DNA from: Chionis minor
Taxonomy: Eukaryota; Chordata; Aves; Charadriiformes; Chionididae
Direction: 5' to 3'
NCBI GenBank assembly: GCA_013398295.1
Contig: VZSF01011125.1
Span: 445,413 to 509,412, forward strand
DNA length: 64,000 nucleotides
A model generated the notes under the pieces. It did not search any database and was not told the origin of the DNA. It was given only the letters and a program-made list of their open reading frames with translations. Within the stretch, counting starts at the first letter, position 1. Every line of letters starts with the position of its first letter. Shown in pieces: positions 24,801 through 36,909 of the stretch. Made by a program: the position numbers and the translations under genes.

Positions 24801-27800
24801 TTACTCTATTAGTAAGACCAGTGTGAAGGCCATGGATAGGAAGAATAGTAGCGAGAGGCGCTAGCACTCATTTCCACTCTCTTTATAGGTAACTCCTAGA
24901 TAAAGGCTATTGAATCTTGTAAAAATACTCTTAATGTAAACTTTTTCTTTGCTATTTCTGTTTGCAAGTGTATTAATTAAACAAAATTCTCCTGCTCTGT
25001 ACAACCATATAGTAAGTTTCTAAGGACATGTATGCAGTAATGCAGTTAACGCTTCCAAGACGAAGGACACAGCATGTCTGCCAGCTATCACCAAATAATA
25101 TATTAATCCTAGTGATCAATAAGTTAATTAATGGATTTTTAATAGATGTATTCCCTGAGAACAACCTCAATAAATTAGAAATTAAATATCAAGTGAAATA
25201 CAGTAGTTTAGTATGTGGATTTTAAACTCACTTACAGATGTGTAAAAACACAGGCAACATCACTGCTAGGTTTCTCAGATATGGTGGTAGGCTGTATTTC
25301 TTAGATTGGTGGTAAAGATCTTTCCAAATACATTATCATAATTGGCCATGTCTAGCACTCTTTTTCCCTCCAAACATTTGTGGAGAAAAACTTGACAGTG
25401 AGTAGTACTTGTATAAATACATGTAAAGTTTTAAAAGCCTTATCTTGTTTTGGCAGGTTTATTTTGGAACTTCACATCCAAGGTCATATATTTCAGCGAA
25501 CTTAACTGGCTTTAAGTGTGTAACAGGAATGTCATGCTTGATGAGGAAGGATGTCTTGGATCAAGCAGGAGGGCTGATAGCTTTTGCACAATATATTGCT
25601 GAAGATTACTTTATGGCCAAAGCTATAGCTGACAGGTAAGATGACTCTCAAGTAAGCTTATTGCTTGAAGTGCAGTTCAAATCTTTTTTAAATGCATAGT
25701 ACACATTGTGAGTATAGGTGTTCAGGTCAGCTTCACATGTATATGGCAAACATTCTTAAAGACTATCAAAATGCTAGTCTTTTAGAAATAGTTAAGCCAT
25801 ATCATTGTCAATTCCTTTAGAAAAAAGTTCATGAGAACTTAGTTTAAGTATTAATCAAGTGGTATTTGCTCTTTTTCAGTGAAGAGATTTGATAAAACAG
25901 ACTGACTTTTTTTACTTATGCCCATTGTAATAATATGGTACATATACCAAAACCTTTCTGAGCGTCTCGGGTGTTTGTTCTCAAATTGTTTTTTACATCT
26001 CTTATTTGCACATTTTAATAATAATAAATTCATCTTTCAGGGGCTGGAAATTTGCAATGGCCACACAAGTTGCAATGCAAAACTCTGGTTCATATTCAAT
26101 TTCTCAGTTTCAGTCCAGAATGATCAGGTAAAATTTTAATCTTTACTTGCTCTCCCACCCACCCCTGTCACCTGCTTCTGAAGTGGATAAACGTGATAAT
26201 GAGAGGGAATGCATTTTCTGAGCTAATTTGCTCTAATGTCCAGAATGCTGAAGTTTCAATGTACTAACTTGATGCGTGCTTCTTGTTAGTGTTGGGAGGG
26301 AGGCACTGAATTTCCACAGAAGTATGATTGATATTAGAAAAAAAAAAAGCCCTTAGTACCTTTTAAATGCTAAGGGAGAGTTTTTGCAGTATTTTATTTG
26401 GAGCTGTAAATTACATGAGATTAAACTAACATTGTCAGAAAAGACTATGATGGCTCATCATTTGATGAGGTGGGGGAGGAGCACATAAAGAATAATGCAC
26501 AGTCTGAACTAATTTGTTTGTCTTTTCTAGGTGGGCCAAACTGAGAATTAATATGTTGCCTGCCACAATAATTTGTGAGCCAATCTCAGAGTGCTTTGTT
26601 GCCAGTCTGGTTATTGGATGGGCAGCTCATCACGTATTTAGATGGGATATAATGGTATTTTTCATGTGTCACTGCTTGGCATGGTTTATATTTGACTACA
26701 TTCAACTAAAAGGTGTTCAGGTATGTATCTTTGTTTCTTTGGAGTTATTAAAGCTACTAGTGCCATCTATTTCAGTAAAAAGCTAAACCTAATTATAATC
26801 ACAAAATAATTCTCTTGACATCAAGGAAATAACAGGTCGAATCCTGTTACTTCTCAGTCTTCAAGCTTCAGTTATAGTAGTGCAAAAACGAGTAAGTGTG
26901 CTTGGTTGGAATTTTGTTTTCTATATGCCTCTGCCTAGGCACTGAAAGTTTGCATATTTGTCCCCTTATCTTCACATTTCCAGTCTGTTCTACCTAGGCA
27001 TATCCAGAAATTTTAAGCTTTGTTTTTTTAACAGCACAAGAACAACAGCTTTGTAGGATTTTATGTTCTTTTCTTGTATCTTAATTGTCACTTCGTACTA
27101 TATTATTGAGGTGTATATGTATATTTTTCACTCTATTTTGGTAATAATGTACTTACAGGATAGCTGTAAACTACTTCTAAAAAAATATTTCCCATCACTA
27201 GAAGGAGGCCTCAAACTTTTAATATACAAAGACGTCACAAATCAGAGCAGCATTTAGTCTTCTGATGCTATAGGAACTATTTACACTGCTTTCTGCTGTG
27301 ACCGTATTGCATCCACATCTAATCCTTAATTACTTGTATATTCAAATTTATCAAATAGTTCTTACGCTGAGAAGTACTTTTGGTAGTCTTAAAACATACT
27401 GGAAATTAAAAAAAAAAAAGCTTTGTGTTGATTCTGTAGGACTCCAGATAGTGAGTTTAACAGTCACCTTTCCAATTACTCTTTTCACCATGTAAAAAGC
27501 TTTGTGTCTACTCATTATCTTTGGAAGCATTTTAGATTTCCAGCTCTGCACACAGCTGGAAATTCTTGAAGGAGCAGAAAATAGAGAGGCTATAAGCTTT
27601 TTTTCTTAGTCTCACTTTTCCTATGCAGTAGGCCAAAGACTTGCGTATTTGAATTTCACTCCTTTGTGAACGTGTAGGAGTGATGTGTCTAGAAGTTGTT
27701 GGGGTGTGTGGCAAGAACCTAGTGTATGCTTGAACAGAGTTTTACAAAGCTTCAAAAAGAAAAAAGCGAAATTGTCACACTTTTCCTTGCCTTTTGCTCT

Positions 27801-28212
27801 ACATAGAATAGGAGTCTCTTTTCAAGCCTTCTGGATCATTCTGCCAAGCTCCTCTAGCTTAATAAGGGTAATCACATCTTGAGCAGGAGAATGTTCTTTG
27901 CTTATTAAAAAATGTGCTATTGATATGAAAATCTATAATAAGCTTTAAAATAGATTTATCTCTAACACAAATGTTATACATTACTTTAAAATTGCTTTTG
28001 AATAATCAGTATGTTTAAATACTTGTGTTTTATATTCCTAGGGTGGTGCTCTGTGTTTTTCAAAACTTGATTATGCAGTAGCTTGGTTCATCAGAGAATC
28101 CATGACAATTTATATTTTCTTATCTGCTTTGTGGGACCCAACTATTAGCTGGAGGACAGGACGCTACAGACTACGTTGCGGAGGCACTGCAGAAGAAATT
28201 CTTGATGTATAG
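18735..28212 (+). CDS. UGCG: UGCG, ceramide glucosyltransferase (exons 2-9; exon 1 outside window)
   Basis: Glucosylceramide synthase transfers glucose from UDP-glucose to ceramide on the cytosolic face of the Golgi, the entry step to glucosylceramide-based glycosphingolipids. The spliced exons are 18735-18876, 22038-22140, 23029-23130, 23489-23601, 25457-25635, 26041-26127, 26531-26720 and 28042-28212 (with stop TAG). They give 361 residues; adding the 33 expected from exon 1 gives 394, the usual vertebrate length. All introns are GT-AG and all phases join. GT21 landmarks are intact: D92 in QDHDD, D144 in CDSG, H193 in TSHPR, C207, D236 in IAEDYF, and R272-M-I-R275-W276 as the (Q/R)xxRW motif. 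Hydrophobic segments lie at about residues 296-311, 313-334 and 349-369; the N-terminal anchor would be in exon 1. Against the human protein as I remember it there are only about ten conservative changes. Identity is close to certain. Confidence 0.98.
22038..22140 (+). CDS. UGCG: UGCG exon 3 (residues 81-114, D92)
   Basis: The 103-nt exon begins [15 protein letters not shown] and includes the first conserved aspartate, D92. It ends one base into a glycine codon. The acceptor is 'ttttactag' and the donor 'gtaagc'. Intron 2 before it is 3161 bp and has a TG/TA-rich stretch (about 21990-22020) just upstream of the acceptor. Confidence 0.97.
23029..23130 (+). CDS. UGCG: UGCG exon 4 (residues 115-148, D144)
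   Basis: The 102-nt exon completes G115 and reads [16 protein letters not shown] through IWICDSGIR. It carries D144 of the second aspartate motif, the expected UDP-sugar/metal site. The acceptor is 'ttttttag' and the donor 'gtaggt'. Intron 3 is 888 bp. Confidence 0.97.
23489..23601 (+). CDS. UGCG: UGCG exon 5 (residues 149-186)
   Basis: The 113-nt exon completes V149, then reads [17 protein letters not shown] through GFAATLEQ. Residue 150 is Thr, where I recall Ile in human, and there is an Ala in TDMANQ where human has Val. The acceptor is 'gtcacttag' and the donor a consensus 'gtaagt'. Intron 4 is only 358 bp. Confidence 0.97.
25457..25635 (+). CDS. UGCG: UGCG exon 6 (residues 187-245, H193, C207, D236)
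   Basis: The 179-nt exon begins [18 protein letters not shown] and ends YFMAKAIAD plus two bases of an arginine codon. It holds H193 and C207, residues linked in the literature to active-site and inhibitor effects, and the D236 motif IAEDYF. Ser196 and Leu202 differ from the human residues I recall (Tyr and Val). The acceptor is 'tttggcag' and the donor 'gtaaga'. Intron 5 is 1855 bp. Confidence 0.97.
26041..26127 (+). CDS. UGCG: UGCG exon 7 (residues 246-274, R272)
   Basis: The 87-nt exon completes R246 and reads [16 protein letters not shown] through FQSRMI plus two bases of R275. The (Q/R)xxRW motif is therefore split across the exon 7/8 junction. The acceptor is 'catctttcag' and the donor 'gtaaaa'. 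Introns 6 and 7 are 405 and 403 bp. Confidence 0.97.
26531..26720 (+). CDS. UGCG: UGCG exon 8 (residues 275-338, membrane segments)
   Basis: The 190-nt exon completes R275, followed by W276 of the motif. It then encodes the hydrophobic C-terminal domain, with apolar stretches at about residues 296-311 and 313-334. It ends at GVQ before the donor 'gtatgt'. The acceptor is 'tcttttctag'. Confidence 0.97.
28042..28212 (+). CDS. UGCG: UGCG exon 9, terminal coding part (residues 339-394)
   Basis: The terminal coding segment begins [15 protein letters not shown], contains a last hydrophobic stretch at about residues 349-369, and ends [11 protein letters not shown] followed by TAG at 28210-28212. 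The acceptor is 'tattcctag'; the exon continues into the 3' UTR. Intron 8 before it is 1321 bp. Confidence 0.97.
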   Translation, partial: GGALCFSKLDYAVAWFIRESMTIYIFLSALWDPTISWRTGRYRLRCGGTAEEILDV

Positions 28213-30279
28213 CCACAGCTTTGTAACTGTGAATGTCAGAAAGAGAAGGGGGGAAGAAAAGTATTATAAATTGTTTATATAAATACTTTTAAGAGAATCT
28301 ACCTTCAGTAGTTTTACTACTTGTATGTTTTGGTATCTGTTCTTTAATTTATTTTTGCATGGCACTTGCGTCTGTGAAAATACATCTGTAGTCTTGGCCA
28401 AATGGTACCTTGCTCCTATGTACAAATAGAAATGGAGAGAATTGGTCCTGACATCTACATTACATAGGAATGCTCTGCAGTAAACACTCTAAAAAAAAAA
28501 AGTATCCTCCTGGATATGAATAGCTTCTTACTCCATGATGTGCTAGCCTAGCAAATCCAGGGTTCACATGTCTATTTTCCAGCTGGATTGTACAAGGCTG
28601 TACATAGTAAAATCACAGAAGTACAGCTGATTTCTGTTTTATCACACTAAATTGAGCTAGTAACAGGACCTTGGGAAAGAAGCTCTTAAATGCTTCATGC
28701 CTACCTCTTGTGGTTGCTGCAGAAGAAAATGAATGGAAAGGTAAAAGCGCTTTGCAGAAACAAACTCAAGTAAAGCTAGAGTCTTGTGTTTATATGTATA
28801 TATGAAATACTTTAGTTGTTGCAATGAACCAAAAGTGGACTGAGTTTGATAGGAATTGGAAGGAATTAATGGTCAGGCCTGTATTGTGGGCATCTTTTGG
28901 CCAACTCTGATCTGGTTCGTCTTGAACCTTGTTAAGCACTGTGCTGTAACTAGCCAAGCTGGTCCCCTTCAATATTTCCATCCTTTTTTAAGGGGTGCTT
29001 GTTTTTTCCTGTGAGTGAATGCTTTTGTGGTGTGGGGGTGTGTGTGTGTGTGTGGCACATAGCAAGGGAGTAGAAGGGAGCAGAAATACATTTCAGAAAC
29101 ATTTCACACATGAGCTATTTTCTTACACAATGTCTTAAGAATGTAATTTCATGATGCAGGTATTAAATATCTTTTTAAAGTGAACATACATACCTATACT
29201 AGTCATAATTAGGTATTCAGTTGCAGTAGATATTGTGAGTATACTAAAGGACTGGGTAAGATTGTTGTTACTAATTAAAATTGTAATCTTAATTTAAATG
29301 TCAAACTAAGTCTACTCTTGGCTTTTTGCCTTCTACTGTTAGTCTAGCCTTTAAATTGGACTTTTGTATTCCAGTGGTATGACTAAAAGGACTAGATTAT
29401 AATGCATGCCGTGGGGTTTTTTGTCCCCCCCCTCTCTGCTCCCTGTAGCTTCGTTTCCAACCCCATTGTGAGACTTCCTAATTTGTGGTGAACTGGACTT
29501 GTTTTCTTTGAACACTTTTTAATTAAAAAGACACAGCAAAGCTAGAGAGGGATATTGCATAAGCCTTTTGTTTTCAAAATTGTATTTATGCTGCTTTTCT
29601 TCATATGGAATAGCATATTTTCACCATGAATGTGAGCTGCTAATTACAATGGTAATGCCAACAAAGCAGCTTTAAAAGTTGGATGATAATGTGTAGCATA
29701 TTAGCAATAATGACATGTATTTATAAAAATGGACATTTTTACCTTACTGAGCCAATACCTTACCTGTCATACGCTACACAAACGTAATATATATGTGTTA
29801 TAAAACATACTCTGGGCCAAAATGCTTCATCCACTTTAATATCTCTTTTGCCTTATGATACCATGGAATGCTTTTAATGGGCATTTCTGTATGAACAAAG
29901 GCTTTTAATGCATGCTCCATTCTTTTCATGTGAATCAGGAAAAAGCACTTTTCCTGAGGAAAGTTGCACACTGAAAGCTAGTCTAGTTGTGACCCGCAAA
30001 AACATTCTGGTTTCAATATTGTTTTTTTACATAGTTGAATTTTGCTGACAATGTCTGTACTTTCATTTGTTTCATGAAGTTTGATGCCATTCATTGCACT
30101 GCTAAAGTGAAGCTTAGCTTGCAACTTAGCTTTATGCTGATTTCTATGCAGGCAATGGAATAGAACCAAAAAAAAAAAAGGCTGAACAGACTTCATTTTT
30201 AAAAAAAAAAAACAACTAGGTGGGGATAACTGTTTTAACAGGTGCTTTTGTATTAGTAGAGCCATCTTTGGTCATGAAG

Positions 30280-30285
30280 AATAAA
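30280..30285 (+). terminator. Proximal polyadenylation signal AATAAA of UGCG
   Basis: This is a canonical hexamer within the 3' UTR. It has a weaker T/GT-rich downstream element than the distal site, so use as an alternative site is possible but unproven. Confidence 0.5.
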
Positions 30286-30484
30286 GCTTGATTTAAGCAA
30301 ATAGTTTCATTTGAGTAACGTTCAGTTGATTATGAAATGGGAAACCAACACTGTCAAATGTTGTAGAAGATGCTGCAACAACTTCTAAAAGTTAAAAATG
30401 GCTAATGTAAAGTTGTGTTGATCTACAGATGTGTAGAATATACCATGTTTATTTAAAATCATTGTCTTGTTTCTTTTATTTAAA

Positions 30485-30490
30485 AATAAA
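30485..30490 (+). terminator. Distal polyadenylation signal AATAAA of UGCG
   Basis: This canonical hexamer is followed about 30 bp later by 'gggtgtttttttccc', a typical GT/T-rich downstream element. It is the best candidate for the main 3' end. Confidence 0.7.
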
Positions 30491-30512
30491 TTTTGAATAC
30501 AATCTGTTTGGA

Positions 30513-33500
30513 ATACAGGGTGTTTTTTTCCCTTTGTTTGGTGATCCTGTAACATAACAGCTTTAAATATTTATGGTATTGTTGATAGACCTGACTTTTA
30601 ATTAATCTTCCCAGCAATTAATGGGTAAAAACCTTTCTTTTGAGGTTTTTTACACCTGGACCATCTGGTTTGATTTTATATTTTGCTGAAATTAACACAC
30701 ATGTGCCTTAATCTGACTTTGAGTGATTTGGTTTTTAGAGTAACTTCTGTGTATAAAAAGCTTACAACTGAACAGATAGTTCCCTGTCTGTTTTAACTTG
30801 ACAGTCTAGATTCACATTTTAGAGATGTATCTCTTTGCCACAAAACATGTTGAAATTGAGTAGTGTTGGTACCTTGCTTTGAGGTACTCTACCAAGAAAG
30901 CACTTTACTTCCTCTGTCTTCTGACTTGGCTTCTTATCTTTTCCTTAACACTTACTAAGATTTCAATGCAAAACTTAATAAGCCAGTATGTATATGATAG
31001 AGTTGTTGGAATCTGGGAGCCATGGCAGAAGCAAGTACCACTGAAATAATTCGAAAACCAGTTACAGAAACTTAAATATTCCTGAGTGTATTTTGCATTG
31101 CATATATTTGTGGCCACACAGCACAATACCTAAATTCCCTTTCCTGATCCTTTTATTATTTTCCTGCCTACTAAATTATAAGCATTTCATTAATTATTTA
31201 ATAATTACATTATTATTAAATAATGTTTGGTTTTATTCAATGCTTTCAATTGAAATCTTTCCCACTTGAATTCACTTTCATTGCCATTGTTCTGTCTCCT
31301 GATACTGACTGCTGACAGCCTGCACTTCATCTCGGTCTGTTGTGTCAGCTGGAAAAGTTTGCTTCCTTCTAACCATCTGCTCTCATATATCACTTCCAAA
31401 ACCTGTTTCATTCACCTTAAAGGCTTCTTTTAATCCTCACACCTAATTTCTGATCATGTAATTTTAAGGTGGGTTTGAGCTCTGGCCATTCTTGGGTTGA
31501 ACTGGTCCCCCAGCAGTTGTTAGACTAATTCTGGCTATTGAGGCTAAGGAATCCTGAAGTTTTGGATGGCAATAGATAAATTCTTTACAGTTATACAAAG
31601 TGACTTCAGCTTAAATACTCTCCAGGCTTGTCTAAATAATAAAATTTGGAAGAGATTATGGGAGTGTATAGAATGGCAGTAATTTCAATCTTAATCCAGC
31701 TTTTGGGTCTGAGAATGCATAAACTGAAATTTCTAACTAATTGTCAGGTTATACTGTGTGGGTCTACTACTTGGATAGTCAGAGTGAATACACAGGTTTA
31801 AATAAAGATGTTTTCTTAGCTCTTCAAATAAACTAAATTCCATGACAGAACTGCCCCATAAAAGTGCTGCATATCTGGGCAAATGAGAACTTTCCCCAGA
31901 AAAGTCATCTCCACCTTCATGTTGGCTTTGGACAAGGCATGTGTGATTCCTACCTTAGTGCTGTAGAACTGCACTGTAACTCAGATTGGTGGTCTGAGAT
32001 TTCCTTTAAGAAACAAACAAAAAAAATCCCACAACAATACACAACTCCAAAACGCCCACAGAACCAAACCCCACTGGCTTGGTGTACCCTGTAGGTCCTG
32101 AGCATATGAAGTTGGACTGCTTTAAAGGTCGTTACCTCTTCTGTGGTGCACAAAGTAAGTTCCATTGCCAGCTATCAGACAAGTGAGAATAAGGGATAAT
32201 CCTTGTGTTTAAATTCCCCACGTTCTGCTTTCACTGCGTGTTTCTCTGGTCTTTAGAGTTTGAACTTTTCAGTAAGGAAGCAAAGTCTAATGGAGCACTT
32301 CAGACCAGTTTAGCCGCTGCCATGTGTGTGTTAGAGTCCGGTTACCCATTTTGTGTAGGAAGCTGCTGTTGACTATATTGCAAATCATGCTGAAAACACT
32401 TCTTTTTCTGTAGCAGTTTCTACTAATGGCTGGCTCTGTTTTCAGTTATAAGTCCTACATGCAGATCAGTGTCCAGATGTCCCTTCAAATCCATCTTGTT
32501 CAACTACAGGCAAACTCGCTGGTGTTGTGGATCCTAAGGCTTTGCAAGGTTATGTCCAGTGTGTTTCCTTTTTGAAAGCGGTTGTAGGTTAGCGCTTGTA
32601 AATGTTCTAACTGTGCTGAAGCCCTGCAGTTTGTATACAGAAAGAAGTGTGTCTAGCCTTTTCAGCGGAAAATGTCTGTGATGCTTGTCTTTGCGCTTAG
32701 CTTAGCTTAAAATAGCTACCCAGCTTATTCCTATAAACTAAGAGACTAAAAAAAGAAAAGTAGTATTCCTAATGCTCCCCAACACAGCTTTTGGAATGCT
32801 TTCTTAAATTCTTATCAGATCAAGAGTTGGCTGGTACCAGTGTGTGGAAATATGCCTTGTTGTCTTGATCTTAATCCAGCTCTAAGTATTTTTGGCTGAA
32901 CAGTGGTGTGACCACAGCCGATCAGTGAAGAGGTGCAAACCAGACAACTTGCAACGGAAATTTGTGGATTACTGCTTGTTTCTGTCTCATCCCTCCACAT
33001 GTCCCCCCAGCTCCTTTTCCCGGTTGCTGACAGGAAGGAAGGGCCTCAGCCAGACCCGTGTGCCAGCTGGAACTGATGGCCATTTTATACGCAGCCAACT
33101 TGTGGGTGAATGGGAGAGGTCAGGGTCGTGTGCCTGTGCAGGAAGCCAGTAAGCTCACTGGGAGCATGAAACAGGAGCTGTCAAAAGAAATCTCTTCACT
33201 GGGCTTTGACATGAAGCGAGTTATTGTTCTTGACTTGGGCTTTGCATCCTCTGGGCCTGTGTTAAACTTAGATCTGCTGCTCACAGGGTTGCAGTGAGCT
33301 GAAATGAATATAAAGCTCTGCTAGTCTTCCTCCTCCACCCTTACTTGTATGATGAGAAGCTTTTTCTCTTTTCAGGCTTGCCTGGAAGAGTGTATTTTTA
33401 CATATTCAACAGTATCTTACTGTTGGTGGCAATGGCTCCTTCCTTTCTCTGATAACAAAATACTGAGGGAGGTGCTGAGACCAGCAGACCCCTACAATAC

Positions 33501-34740
33501 ACATGTAAAATGCATAACGCGTTGAAAAGTGACACCCTAACCCCATGGAAATGAGAAACCATGGAGAAACTATGAAGCCTTTGGGAAATTCTGTCAGTAT
33601 ATATAATTAAATTTATTTTTCTACTTCCACATACATACAATTATATATACACATTTATATGTGCATACACTTTCATGTGTGAACTTTTATATATAATTAT
33701 TTGTGTACTAATACCAAAATAAAACCTTGCAAGAAGCCTTCAATTTGACAAGCCTTTTACAAGACAGGTAAAATAATCTTTTTCTAATATAAAAAGTCAG
33801 CAGCTCAAAGTTAAATAAATCATGAGCCATTTGGGCTAGCATCCAGACAGTGGAAGGCTCAAAAAAAGTCAGAGTGTTTTTTTTTTTTCTGGACTACTTA
33901 TAAGATTGAACAATTTTTTATTTGTCTGGTCTTTTGAGTCATCTCAGTAACTCCCCACTGAGGGACAATTCAGTAACTCTGCTTCCTTAGCTGGGCAGTC
34001 CCCCAAAGTCTGAGCAAGGCATGGCACACACTTCTGTCACTTGCCTCCTCCTCTTCAGTTTCGCTGGCTTCTGCTCTTCCCTCTGGGGACAACTGTTCTG
34101 TCCCTGAAGATCTTTATAAAAGTTTTCCCTGAGGACAGAAACATGCGGGAAGGAGGAAGAATAGAAAGAGGGGGAGCTGCAGTGAATGCAGTGTTAAATT
34201 TGTTTGCGACTAATGCTCCAGAGTGAAGGAATACGGGCAAATCTGCACGCTTTTTGCAACTTGTTGGGTAATAAGGAGGAGTAACACAGAGGTTGAAACC
34301 TTAAGAAATGTTTTCAAGGGTTCTTACTTAGAGGCTGGCACTCCTGAGATGTTCCTCAAGGCTAGCTCTCTGTAATAAGCCTGGTTCCCTTGATTAGTAT
34401 GGGGCTTTCAGCAAGATCTGGTTTAGGGTTATGTCATGTGGCCGGCAAAAGAGGAAAGCAAACCAGCGGGCGTTACTGCCCACCCTGCAGCTGAGTAACA
34501 AGACACAAGAATTTGCAGCTGCTGTCTTCCTGGTTACAGACCACTCGGAGACCTCACTTTGGCTCCCCGTGTTTAGAAATGATCAATTGCACGCAAACGC
34601 CTGCAGACGACTTGAGCTGCAAGGATGGCTTGTCACTGGTGGCCAGCTGGCTGAGCAGGGAGGGAGCTACAGCTGGAGCACACAGATCTGGACCTTGCCC
34701 AGGTTTGGGAGTGTCTGCAGCCATGGGCTTTATTTGAGTT
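30513..34740. other. Intergenic AT-rich sequence, no recognised feature
   Basis: This holds an AT palindrome-like stretch near 31189-31225, a TA-rich block (about 33598-33705), and scattered small ORFs without recognisable domains. I see no exon, RNA gene or named repeat. Confidence 0.5.
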
Positions 34741-34745
34741 GGCAA

Positions 34746-34975
34746 CGTTTACTCTTGAAATTGCTGCCGGTGGATTTCCCTCCCGTAATGCCACAGGAGC
34801 AGCCGCTGCCGCAGCACTCACACCCCCTTCAAGGAGTCGCACACGCGTCACCCAGGTCTTCAACCGCTCGGACCAGGGTCCCTTCGCAGCAGGCGACCCC
34901 AGAGAGCCCACGGGTGTCCCCTTCATCTCCTCACACACACGCTCTGGGGCGCGCTCCCTCCTTCTTCAGGCTCGA
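34746..34975. promoter_or_regulatory. Isolated CpG cluster (possible orphan CpG island)
   Basis: I count 17 CpG dinucleotides in about 230 bp, against a nearly CpG-depleted background. A looser tail of four more extends to about 35096. Overlapping ORFs (34431-35030 on +, 34633-34938 on -) are open mainly because stop codons are rare in this composition. The nearest known gene end is 4.2 kb away, so this could be the promoter of an unannotated transcript or an enhancer-type island. No exon is proven. Confidence 0.4.
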
Positions 34976-35109
34976 CCCCAGGTTTCCCACAGCAGATTCT
35001 CAGGCCTCTGATTTTATAAAAAATAAGTAATTTAACTGAAAGGTACAGCAGCAAGGTCAGCCCGGGCTGGGCGCCTCCGCAAAGGGAGGGACCTCGAACA
35101 CAGAAATCC

Positions 35110-36766
35110 CTGGGCAATTGCAATTGTGTATAGATCCCTTGCGATCCATACACATGCCCCTCACATGCTGTTCGCTCGACTTTTAGTCCAATGGTGATTT
35201 TTGGTCTAACTCCTTGGATTCTTTTTCTGCATCCAGGCAGGCAGGCTGTTGACTGCTCTTGTTGATTTGCAGTCTCTGCTGATGGTTGTAGCCTCCTCAT
35301 CTTCTGGTTTATGCTTCTCCTGCACCTGCACTTGCTGGCAGAACATGGGGAACTGAAAAGTCCCAGGCTTAGGGAAGACAATACCATCACCCTCTTACTT
35401 TTGGACAGTAGAACAGCATGGACTTAAAACGTTGGCATGTTTCAGGCACCCTCCTGCAATTATGATGACAACTAAACAGAGATGTGTAGCACGGGGTCAA
35501 TGATGACTGCGTGTGAATACAAAGTGTATGGTGTCTGTACGCAGACCGACACAAACAATGATCTCATCGTAGCGCGTCAGCAATATGCTGACTCTGCTAG
35601 GAGTGTGCAGTCATATTTGACATCCAGCGGTACTGTCATAAAGACAGTCTTTGTGCTGCCAGAATGCAACTGCATAATATTTTCGTGCTTTGCCTGTCAA
35701 ACAGATTGCTTTTGTATGCTGCAGGTGATGGCTAAAGGGATGATTTCATTTCGCCTAAAGCTGTAGCTGAAACGAGCACCAGAAGTGCTATTTGGCATTT
35801 CCAGCCCTCTGTTCTACGATTAACAGAGAAGTTGGTGCGTTTCTGCCTCAGGCAGTCGTTGCTGTTGAACAGGGGACCCATTCTTTATCAACATATAAAG
35901 TAATACGACCAATACAACAAGCAGGAAAGGCTGCACTCGTGCACGGGGTCTGTCTGAAGGCTGGTTTTGGCGGAGTCCCAGCCAAGCAGACGAAGCCCAG
36001 CAGAAGAGTTATGCCCAGAGGCCACGTACCCGCAGACCTGTCCAAACTAAAAGGGAAAATTGCCCTTCAAATGGCTGCCACGGGTGGCGATTGCTGTTTT
36101 GGAGGAGCACAGAGGCCAGTTTGCTGGCCACAGAATGATGCCATTTTGCGCTGCATGAGTACTGTTTATCTTGCACACTAAAGGAGGCCCTTTTTACTGA
36201 ACCCTTTCCTCCACCTCCAAATCCCAGTAGCTTTCCCCTCTGAAAAAAACCCACTGTGAAATCACTCAATTTACTACTCCCAACATCTCGTTGTTTTCCC
36301 CGCCTCTTGGCCGTGAATTGTTTTGAGCTGCTCACTCCCCAGGAAGTTGACGATGTCATCATAAATAGGCTGGATGCATTTTTCCTCCTTGTTTCAGGCT
36401 GCCAGAGCTGGCAAGTATCTGAAGGGACTGAAGCTCTGCTGTTTTGTCGCTCTGCACCAGAACTTCCTTCCATGCTGCATGCCTCCATCTGGTTTGCGCT
36501 GCAGCCACGTCTGGTATCTGCTGCCCGTGCCAGCCATTTGCGCCCATTGCAACACTGCGATCGGTGTATTAATGTGTTTTACCTAAGCAAAGGAACATGA
36601 CCACCTCCTCCCTGCCCTTAGCAGTGGGTAAAAATCAGGGGGCACCAAAGGGCACACTCAAGTCCTGTTTGGTGAATGTTATCTCCATGTACCACAGTGT
36701 GCAGATGGTTTAAGTCTGGTGCTTGGCCATCCCTTGCTGGGAATTGGCTCCTGCCAAGGTAGCAAT
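35110..36766. other. Intergenic, no recognised feature
   Basis: This is mixed-composition sequence. ORFs at 34923-35390 (-), 35792-36181 (+) and 36009-36488 (-) have no domains I recognise and no supporting splice context. I treat the stretch as non-coding. Confidence 0.45.
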
Positions 36767-36810
36767 AGAAAAAGAAAAAAAAAAGAAAAAAAAGAAGAAG
36801 GAAAAAAAGG
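36767..36810 (+). repeat. A-rich (GAAAA)n simple repeat
   Basis: This is an almost pure purine stretch of A-runs interrupted by single G residues, about 44 bp long, lying 100 bp before the CR1 copy. Confidence 0.9.
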
Positions 36811-36909
36811 TAAGCCTTCACTTAGTATTTATCCAGAAATAAACAGGTTTTTTGGAGACTGTTGCTGTAGTATTCCTGTGAAAGACAGTCCTTGCTACCT
36901 GCCTCCTTC

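Larger units (their letters stand above)
28213..30512 (+). other. UGCG: UGCG 3' untranslated region
   Basis: About 2.3 kb of AT-rich sequence lies between the stop codon and the second polyadenylation signal. It holds a short (TG)n run (29039-29054), A-runs near 28491-28501 and 30168-30178, and several ATTTA-type stretches. The end is set by AATAAA at 30485-30490, which is followed by a GT/T-rich element at about 30519-30527, so cleavage is likely near 30505-30515. The exact end is inference. Confidence 0.75.

Noticed and set aside
34431..35030. 199-residue + ORF
   Set aside because: It overlaps the CpG cluster, has no recognisable domain, and an overlapping minus-strand frame is open as well.
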